Positions 57,284 to 64,000 of a DNA stretch of 64,000 bases are shown here, piece after piece. Where the stretch lies: assembly GCA_030998015.1 (NCBI GenBank), contig JARWMV010000087.1, forward strand, positions 1 through 64,000. The letters run 5' to 3'. The position numbers and the translations under genes are program-made. The stretch's first letter is position 1; every line of letters begins with the position of its first letter. The notes beneath the pieces were generated by a model that saw only the letters and a list, made by a program, of their open reading frames with translations, was not told where the DNA came from and ran no database searches. The DNA comes from Ceratorhiza oryzae-sativae (taxonomy: Eukaryota > Basidiomycota > Agaricomycetes > Cantharellales > Ceratobasidiaceae).

Positions 57284-58042
57284 CAAGTATAGGTTGAACA
57301 GAGTGAGGTAGTCTTGGACTGTCTTGGATTGTTTCAGTTTCCACCATTTGTTGCAGTTATTTTCGGTACAGTTCAAGTCCCCATATCAGGTGGTGAATTC
57401 CTGCCAAAACAGGTTGGCATCATGAAGCCATGGGATTGCAGTTCCAGGGTTTAAGATTTCAAATTCCTTGTAGGAGTTGACCCATTCAGCTGCAGACCCT
57501 TTGAGATAAGAGGTGATGAAGGTGACCACTTGATCAGCCAAATGCCCACTCATGTTTGTATTGATGTATCAGGTACATGCGATTCTGAATGAGATGGTGT
57601 CTTCATGTTTTGTGCCATCAAATTTTTGAGGGGTGGCCATCTTAACTTTTGCAGTTGACCCACTAGAGGGAGCAGGTGCTGTTGGTTGTGGTTGGGCTGC
57701 ACTGGAGGGAGCTAGTACTTGAGCAGCACCCAAGCCACCTGTGGAGGTGTTGATTTGTGCTTCAATGCATGTGATAGTGGTTTGGAGAATGGCTAACATC
57801 CCCACTAGGTTGTTGACATTGGTGGCTAGTCTGGCTACATCTGCATCAATTTTTGTCTGATTGGTGGTAAGTTTGGTCTTGAGTGAGTCCGTGTAGGTTT
57901 TATTATTGTGTTTGACATCTCTGATATCATTTTGGAGATTGTTGGTTTGCTCTTGCAGTTTGTCCATTGATTGAAGCATATAAATGACCTTATCTCTGTC
58001 AGACATATTTGCCCAAGCAGGGGCAGGGGTTGGTGATGCCAT
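57284..58042 (-). pseudogene. Family-1 gypsy gag, N-terminal part
   Basis: Starts at the ATG at 58042 (MASPTPAPAWANMSDRDK) with a coiled-coil-like, Gln/Asn-rich segment, then a Pro/Ala/Ser-rich linker and TPQKFDGTKHED, typical of the entry into a gypsy gag core. A frame break occurs near 57570; the remainder to 57284 reads in another frame up to the CCAGT insertion site. The zinc-knuckle end is at 45977-46604. Confidence 0.8.
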
Positions 58043-58138
58043 TTCAGAAGGAATTCAAGTAGATTTTTAAAGGTGACAGAGACAGTAAGGAAGTACAGGG
58101 AATTGGGAGTTATTTTGATAATAAAGAATTTCTGTTCC

Positions 58139-59001
58139 TCACACAAGTCTATAGATTTCAAAGTTTCCAATCCCTTTGAATCTTAACCACTTGTTGTCCA
58201 AGTCCCAACTTTTGGTGTCTTGACAACAGTATGGGCACTCCACCCTCTTCAGTTTAGTTTGGTCCCAAAGGAGTGCTTCCTTGGGCAATTTGGGCTGCCG
58301 GAAGGGGTGCTTCTTCCTGAATTGGCAAGCTTGTGCCACTTAGAAAGGTGGGGTGAGGAAGGTCTGACAGTGTTGAGAAGATGGGGAAGGTGTACTTGTG
58401 GGGTTCAATTGTTTCTCAGACTATAGCTTCTAGTCTGAGATGGTCTTGGAGGAGGGATAGGTAGTCCTCCTGGTGTTTGCACAAACACTCAGTTAAGTAT
58501 GCGCAATGGGACTTGGCTTTGTGAAAAATTTCCCAAGTTTCTTCATATTTATTTCGGTAATAACAGTACCTGTCTTGGAAGTTTTTGATGGTATTTAACA
58601 GGTGACAAAGGAGTTGTTGGCCAAGGTTCTCCAGCTTATAGCTGGTTGCAGGGGATGGTGTAGTAGTAGAGGAATTTGTCCTTCTTAGGACAATAAGGGC
58701 AGTGCGCTGGGAAGGTGGCTCTGTTCACCCGATGGCAGATTTTGCACTCAGGGGCACCTGGCTCAGTAACAAAGGCTTGTTGGGCATGTCCAACTCTCTG
58801 GGGGTGGACTTTGACAATTACTACTTGATTAAAATTGATGTGCCCAGCCTCTTCAAGGATACTTTCAACCAAATTGAGGGTGAAGCAGTGGATAGACAGG
58901 TGTCCAAACCACCCACACAGATGGCAGCACTGGTCTTCTGTAAAAGGTTGTGCCACTTGAGGGCCATGCATTCCATCAGAGATGTACTTGAGCAAGAGCA
59001 A
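58139..59001 (-). pseudogene. Leader ORF of the family-1 element with Cys/His motifs
   Basis: Between the 5' LTR and gag, minus-strand frames 59001-58636 and 58339-58139 look like pieces of one decayed gene. The first contains CHLCGWFGHLSIHC (CX2CX4HX4C zinc knuckle), then CKICH and AHCPYC, another possible zinc site; the second contains ECPYCC. A stop after IPCNQL and a frame change separate them. Gypsy elements do not normally encode a separate zinc-knuckle protein ahead of gag. Function unknown; perhaps an RNA-binding or regulatory factor. Confidence 0.5.
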
Positions 59002-59307
59002 GATAAAAAGAAAAATAGACCCTTTCCTGAGTCTATTGGAATAGGAAGGTGACCTCTGTTGCTCAACTACTTAAGGGCAATGAGCAACCCCACCTCTTGT
59101 CAATGGAAGAGATTAGAGAACCAAAGCTTGTTATGACATGTGAGGGACCTGGCTATGCAAGGTTTCACAGAGGCACGTATAGGGCAACAATGTCTTGTGG
59201 CTGTGGATAGGTGGAGTGGGATTGGGGAAGGCAACAGGGAGTTATCTCAAGACTACACCAATGGCATTCCAGATGTATCCCAGACAACACTGAGACTTAC
59301 AATTGTC

Positions 59308-59321
59308 AAGAACTTGACCTG
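59308..59321 (-). promoter_or_regulatory. Self-complementary primer-binding site of the family-1 element
   Basis: On the element strand AGGTCAAGTTCTTG follows two nt (TC) after the 5' LTR. Its complement CAAGAACTTGACCT is present in the LTR itself (plus-strand AGGTCAAGTTCTTG at 59392-59405), downstream of a TATATAAAC TATA-like box. This again is the Tf1-type self-priming layout. Confidence 0.65.
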
Positions 59322-59322
59322 A

Positions 59323-59700
59323 TGTCGACAACAACAAGTCAGGCAACAAGGAAAATAGTAAGAAAGAAAGAAAGAACTTGTATTCAACAAGAGGTCAAGT
59401 TCTTGAGGAGTCCTCTGCAAACTTGACCTGGTTTATATACATAGTACAAGCCACATCATAACAAACAAGTCTGTACAGTGAGTCACAACTGATAAGAGAT
59501 AGAAGCAGTAGAAGTGACTGTGGAGCTGTGGAATTTCACATTGGAGTTGAAATACATCTCAGTTATTGGTCCAGAACATCCCCTGAATCACATGACACAG
59601 ATATACCATAAAAGGCAGGTATGTTTTGAAGATGGTCTCATAAAATGTAATAAATTGAGAAAATATTGTAGAGTGGATATATGTGTGTCAGTTCATGACA
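59323..59700 (-). repeat. Family-1 gypsy 5' LTR
   Basis: 378 bp from TGTCGACAACAACAAG to GTTCATGACA (plus strand), followed by the TTGTT duplication at 59701-59705. Confidence 0.93.
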
Positions 59701-59760
59701 TTGTTGTTGTTGACCATTGTTGATGCATTCCAGAATATTCTGTTGATGTGGCACCACTTT

Positions 59761-60129
59761 TGTCATGAGCTGACATGCATATATCCACTCTATAATATTT
59801 TCTTGATTTATTACATTTTATGAGATCCTTTCAAAACATACTTGCCTTTTATGGTATATCTGTGTCATGTGATTCAGGGGATGTTCCAGACCAATAACCA
59901 AGATGTATTTCAACTCTGATGTGAAATTCCACAGTTCCGCAGTCACTTCTATTGCTTTTATCTCTTATTGGTTGTGACTCACTGTACAGACTTGTTTGTT
60001 ATGATGTGGCTCATATCATGTATATAAACTGGGTCAAGTTCACAGAGGACTCCTCAAGAACTTGACCTCTTGTCAAATACAAGTTCTTTCTCTCTATTTT
60101 CCTTGTTGCCTGACTTGTCATTGTTGACA
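59761..60129 (-). repeat. Family-1 solo LTR, opposite orientation
   Basis: 369 bp from TGTCATGAGCTGACATGC to CATTGTTGACA, the reverse complement of the neighbouring LTR. Flanks ACTTT and AATTT are a 4-of-5 match to a target duplication. It interrupts the family-2 LTR that hosts the nest. Confidence 0.85.
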
Positions 60130-60246
60130 AATTTGCTTATTGTACAATTTCCCCTTGCTTCCTATTTGATATGTACTGCCTCCTGCATGAATATATAAAG
60201 GGAGAGTCTGAAAGCCTTAAGCCTCAGAACTCAACCTCCTGTCAAC
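60130..60246 (-). repeat. Family-2 LTR, right fragment
   Basis: Continuation of the LTR started at 40333 (contains ATATATAAAGGGAGAGTCTG and AGCCTCAGAACTCAACCTCC). It stops where the next family-2 element begins at 60247. Confidence 0.75.
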
Positions 60247-60756
60247 TGTCAGAGCTACAACCTGAGCAGTAACGTCAAACACCTAAGTGGTGATGACAAG
60301 CCTATGGGCAGCGATGCCAGAGGCTTTACTGACAACGTCTAAGGTGGGACGTGCAGTGAGGGTGCGATAAGACGCAAGGAGGTAGGGAAGTAGGTGCACT
60401 TGTCCTTAAGAGGACTGGGCAGGGACTATGGACTGGTAAGTCACACAGGTAGTAGAAGGGATACAACAGGAGGTTGAGTTCTGAGGCTTAAGGCTCTCAG
60501 ACTCTCCCTTATATATTCATGGCCGAGGCAGTACAAAGCAAATACCAGGACCAATAAGAAGCTAACAGTGCCACGTCACTACAGAACATTCTGGCAACAC
60601 CAAACATTGAGTCAACAACAACAGGGTCACGTGACATGAAGGTAAATAAACTGCATATATCTGAATAAACGGGACTTGTCCAAAACATTGTAAAAGGAGG
60701 TTATAAAAATATAGAAAATTCATAATAAAATCGTGCTCATGGTCTAGGCCATGACA
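60247..60756 (-). repeat. Family-2 gypsy 3' LTR (510 bp)
   Basis: TGTCAGAGCTACAACC to TCTAGGCCATGACA on the plus strand. Other copies lie at 29257-30155 (split), 30907-31355 and 40333/60246 (split). Confidence 0.9.
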
Positions 60757-60766
60757 CTTCCCCCCC
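60757..60766 (-). promoter_or_regulatory. Polypurine tract of the family-2 element
   Basis: CTTCCCCCCC on the plus strand, so GGGGGGGAAG on the element strand, directly abutting the 3' LTR. Confidence 0.8.
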
Positions 60767-60767
60767 A

Positions 60768-63670
60768 TTAAGGCCCAGGCGTGTCAGGGTGATCTTGGTG
60801 GAAATTGGATAATGCTTCCGGTGCATTCTTGAGATGGGCTTTAGGTTCCCAACTATTTTCTTCTGCACCGTAGCCTTTCCAGCTGACATAATATTCGAGT
60901 CTCCAACCAACTTTGCGTGAGTCCAGGATACACTCCACTTCATATTGTTCCTCTCCTTCAGGGGTTATTACCATGGGTACTGGGACAGGGTCCCTTTGGT
61001 AATTGTCCACTGGCTTAGGATACAGAAGGGCAGTATGGAAAACCAGGTATACTTTCATGGACTTGGGCAAATCCAATTTAAATGTATATTTCCCGATTTG
61101 TTCAACAACCTTGTAGGGACCGAAGCACCTATTATCCAACTTCTTGGATGGTCGGATGGTTTTGATATTTGATCTGTCTAAGAAAACCTTTGAGCCTACT
61201 TCGATCTTGGTTGCCTCACAATGCTTCCGGTTGTAGTATTCTGAGTAAGTGCGATTTGCAATCATGAGTGCAGCCTTGGCCTCTTCATGGATAGTTTTGA
61301 GGTGATCGGCATATTCATCAGCTTGAGGGACACTGCTTTCTTTGGTATTTCCGACCGTAAAGTCTGGATTGTAGCCATAGCAGGCAAAGAATGGAGTATG
61401 TTTTGATCCAGCATGTTTCCCATTGTTATACACGAATTCCCCAAGAGGTAGTGCAGCAACCCAGTCTGTCTGCCAATGGTTTATATAATGACGCAGATAG
61501 ATTTCGATGAACTGGTTGAGTCTTTCACTTTGACCATCTACCTGTGGTCGGTAGGCTGTGGAATAATGTGGCTCTATACCGAGGCGACTGTATACTTGGC
61601 GTAGGAATTTGGCGTTGAAGTTGGGGCCGCGGTCAGAGATTGTTTTTCAGGGAAGTCCATGTAGTTTCCATACAAAGTTTACAAACAGGTTTGCGACATC
61701 TACCGCAGTGGCGTTTGAGTGAGTTGGTATAAAGTGCACCATCTTCGATAAACGATCAACCACCATGAGTATTGCGTCATAACCTTCAGACATCGGCAAT
61801 CCGACAATCAGGTTGTAAGTGATTTCCTCCCAGGGTTTATTGGGTAAGTCTATAGGTTGGAGTAAACCCAGAGGAGCCTGATTTGAATGCTTGTTGCAGA
61901 TGCATGAGTCGCATGCCTGGACATATTTGACAATGGACTTTTTCATTCCCGACCAATAGTAATCCCTCAATACAAGATCTAAGGTTCGGAAGTGCCCTGG
62001 GTGCCCTGCTGCAGGATTATCATGCTGGCTTTCTATTACCGCACGTCTGATTTCTAACTCACTTGGTACGTAGATTTGGTCGTGGTAGTACAGCAAGTCA
62101 TTTTCAAGACGCCAGCCTTTAACCGGAATGTTTTCCTCAAGGGACTTGAGGATCTTGGATACAGACTTATCATCTGGTAACACATCCCTTATCATGTCAT
62201 TGAGGGAGTGGTCAGTCAGAATTGCTGAAATGAAAAGCTCGGGGCTGATAAGCGGCGGGATTTCACCCCCCTCTTTAAGTGCCTGTTCCCGGAGGTCTTC
62301 TCGACAGGAGAGGATGTCCGCTTTGCCATTTTGTGCCCCTGAGCGGTATTTGATCCTATAATTGTAATTGGCTAGGAATCCCATCCACCTTGCTTGTCTT
62401 CGATTCAGTTCCCTCTTTGTCTGGAAGAATTCTAAGTTCTTGTGATCCGACAGTACTTTAATTGGGATTACTGATCCTTCGAGCAAGTGACGCCACTCTT
62501 TAAACGCCCTTATCATTGCCAGCAACTCTTTGTCATGTATATCATAGTTACGTTCGGCTGGTGTTAGGGTTTTGGAATAAAATGCCACTGGATGTAGTTT
62601 TCCGTCCTTGCCTAACTGATTGAGGATTGCACCAGTGGCGTAGTCAGAAGCGTCGCATTCCAGGGTGAATTCCTTGGTGACGTCAGGTTGGATGAGGATG
62701 GGGGATTCTACTAGGGCTCTTTTAAGAATGTTAAATGAGCTTTCTTCGTTTTGACCCCACCGCCAAGGATTTTCTTTGCGGAGTAATTGGTAGAGCAGAT
62801 ATGCTTGTCCAGCAAAGTCCTCAATGAATTTGCGGTAGTAGTTCACAAATCCTAGGAATTCCTGCACGCCTTTCACGGTTTTTGGTGTTGCCCAATTCAC
62901 CGCTTCCGTGATTTTTGCCGGGTTAGCTTGGACTCCTTCGCCGTTAGTGATGACGCCTAGATATTCCACTTCAGGAGCACTGAACACACATTTAGACAAG
63001 TTGCAGTATAGTTGATGAAGCCTTAATCGGCGTAGTACTTCTGCGACATGCTTGGCGTGATCTTCCGAGTTTTTCGAGAATATGAGGATGTCGTCTAGGT
63101 ATACAATTACGTAGACGTCTAGGATATCTTGGAAGATTTCATTCATGAAGTTCTGGAACGCGGCTGGAGCGTTGCATAGTCCAAACGGCATGACCAGGTA
63201 TTCGAACAGGCCATACTTTGTTTTGAACACGGTTTTCCATTCGTCACCTTCCTTGATCTGGACAAGATTATAACCCCATTTCAGATCCAAGGTAGTGAAA
63301 ACTTGTGCACCCCGTAATTTTTCCACCAATGTAGATATTAGTGGAATGGGGTACAAGTTTTTAACTGTATTTTCATTAAGCGCACGATAGTCGACACACA
63401 TTCTCCTTTTGCCATTCTTTTTGGGTACGAAGATCACCAGGGAGCTATAACGTGACTTGGATGGTCTAATTAATCCTTTGTCAAGCTGCTCTTTGAGTAT
63501 CCGGCGAAGTTCTTCATCATCCGAAGGGCGTAAGGGATATACAGGTCCTTTAACTGGTTTTTGGGGATCTTGGAGGACTATCTCCAGATCATATGGACGA
63601 TGGGGAGGTAATTCCGTCACCACATTATCATCTGCAAAAACATCTGAATAGTCTCGGTATTTGACTGGGA
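60768..63670 (-). pseudogene. Family-2 gypsy pol (RT, RNase H, integrase, chromodomain) with one in-frame TGA
   Basis: From 63623 the frame holds LPPHRPYDLEI, RT with VIVYLDDILIFSKN, RNase H (LECDASDYATGAIL), integrase HPGHFRTLDLVLRDYYW with CDSCICNKH, then VVDRLSKMVHFIP. A TGA at 61649-61647, after KLHGLP, interrupts the integrase catalytic core. Immediately after it the same frame continues (TISDRGPNF) without another stop to 60768, ending in a chromodomain (YEVECILD, YYVSWKGYGAEENSWEP). The single TGA sits at the same codon as one in the family-1 element. It could be a CGA-to-TGA mutation or a readthrough site. Upstream of 63623 the frame stays open to the LTR insertion at 63671. Confidence 0.88.
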
Positions 63671-64000
63671 TGTCGACGACGACAAGTCAGGCGACGAGGA
63701 AAAGAGTAAGAAAAGAAAAGAACTTGTATTCGACGAGAGGTCAAGTTCTTGAGGAGTCCTCTGCAAACTTGACCTGGTTTATATACATAGTATGAGCCAC
63801 ATTATAACAAACAAGTCCGTACAGTGAGTCACGACAGATAAGAGATAGAAGCAGTAGAAGCGACTGCGGACTGCGGAATTTCACATTGGAGTTGAAATAC
63901 ATCTTGGTTACCGGTCCGGAACATTCCCTGAGTCACATGACACGGATATACCATAAAAGGCAAGTATGTTTGAAGATGATCTCATAAAATGTAATAAATC
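63671..64000 (+). repeat. Family-1 LTR inserted in family-2 pol, cut by window end
   Basis: Starts TGTCGACGACGACAAG and matches 29511-29887, with CpGs largely preserved. The left 5 nt are TGGGA; the right flank is outside the window, so it could be a solo LTR or the end of a complete element. Confidence 0.88.

Larger units (their letters stand above)
40486..59700 (-). mobile_element. Family-1 Ty3/gypsy chromovirus, full length but with two nested transposons
   Basis: Minus-strand element bounded by LTRs at 40486-40853 (3') and 59323-59700 (5'), with a perfect 5-bp duplication TTGTT at 40481-40485 and 59701-59705. Coding order along the minus strand: leader ORF with zinc knuckles, gag, then protease-RT-RNase H-integrase-chromodomain. 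A Tc1 element (43658-45264) splits pol and a second gypsy element (46610-57278) splits gag. Without them the element is about 6.9 kb. A polypurine tract abuts the 3' LTR and a self-complementary PBS abuts the 5' LTR. CpG decay has put TGA stops into pol, so it is dead. Confidence 0.92.
60247..64000 (-). mobile_element. Family-2 Ty3/gypsy chromovirus, 3' half in window
   Basis: Minus-strand element with 3' LTR 60247-60756, a PPT next to it, and pol extending to 63670, where a family-1 LTR interrupts it. The 5' part lies beyond the window. The coding region is CpG-rich and nearly undamaged compared with the family-1 element, so it should be younger. Confidence 0.9.

Overview
The window looks like a nuclear chromosome segment of a filamentous basidiomycete. 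Evidence: short (mostly 37-60 nt) GT-AG introns, a MAP65/Ase1 gene, carbohydrate-active enzymes, chromodomain Ty3/gypsy elements and a LINE with endonuclease, RT and RNase H. A Rhizoctonia-type agaricomycete is my guess from general gene style; nothing in the sequence proves the species.

Layout. 1-26.1 kb is gene space: a five-exon RRM protein (963-1484, +), a nine-exon unknown protein with a SUMO-interaction-like motif (1956-4734, +), a GH9 family protein (5096-7406, -), a 7.7-kb LINE with perfect 16-bp target duplications sitting just upstream of the GH9 start (7565-15266, -, itself carrying a 1,000-bp insertion), a repeat- and proline-rich membrane protein (16976-19515, -), an Old Yellow Enzyme (20774-22161, -) and the Ase1/PRC1 homologue (23466-26128, +). 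26.1-33.2 kb is an AT-rich graveyard of LTRs, MITEs and a Tc1 remnant. 33.9-38.4 kb is a small gene island holding a tandem pair of GH88 genes; the second has a 1-nt deletion. 38.4-64 kb is a nest of transposons.

The nest resolves through target-site duplications. A solo LTR of family 2 was hit by a full-length Ty3/gypsy element of family 1 (40486-59700, minus, TSD TTGTT). That element was in turn hit by an intact Tc1/mariner element (43658-45264, TSD TA) in pol and by a third Ty3/gypsy element (46610-57278, plus, TSD CCAGT) in gag. At the right edge a family-2 gypsy element (60247 onward, minus) carries a family-1 LTR in its pol gene.

The most interesting object is the innermost gypsy element. 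Between pol and its 3' LTR it carries an uninterrupted 428-codon gene for a CRESS-DNA-virus-type Rep protein (HUH endonuclease plus SF3 helicase, with a geminivirus/genomovirus-like GRS motif). Beside it lie an antisense, intron-containing ORF, three 61-bp direct repeats and a GC-rich hairpin. This resembles an ambisense ssDNA replicon riding inside an LTR retrotransposon. Two of the gypsy families also have primer-binding sites complementary to their own LTR just downstream of the TATA box, which suggests Tf1-like self-priming. Older elements show a strong CpG-to-TpG/CpA decay pattern, so that nearly every premature stop is TGA at a site where CGA (Arg) is expected.
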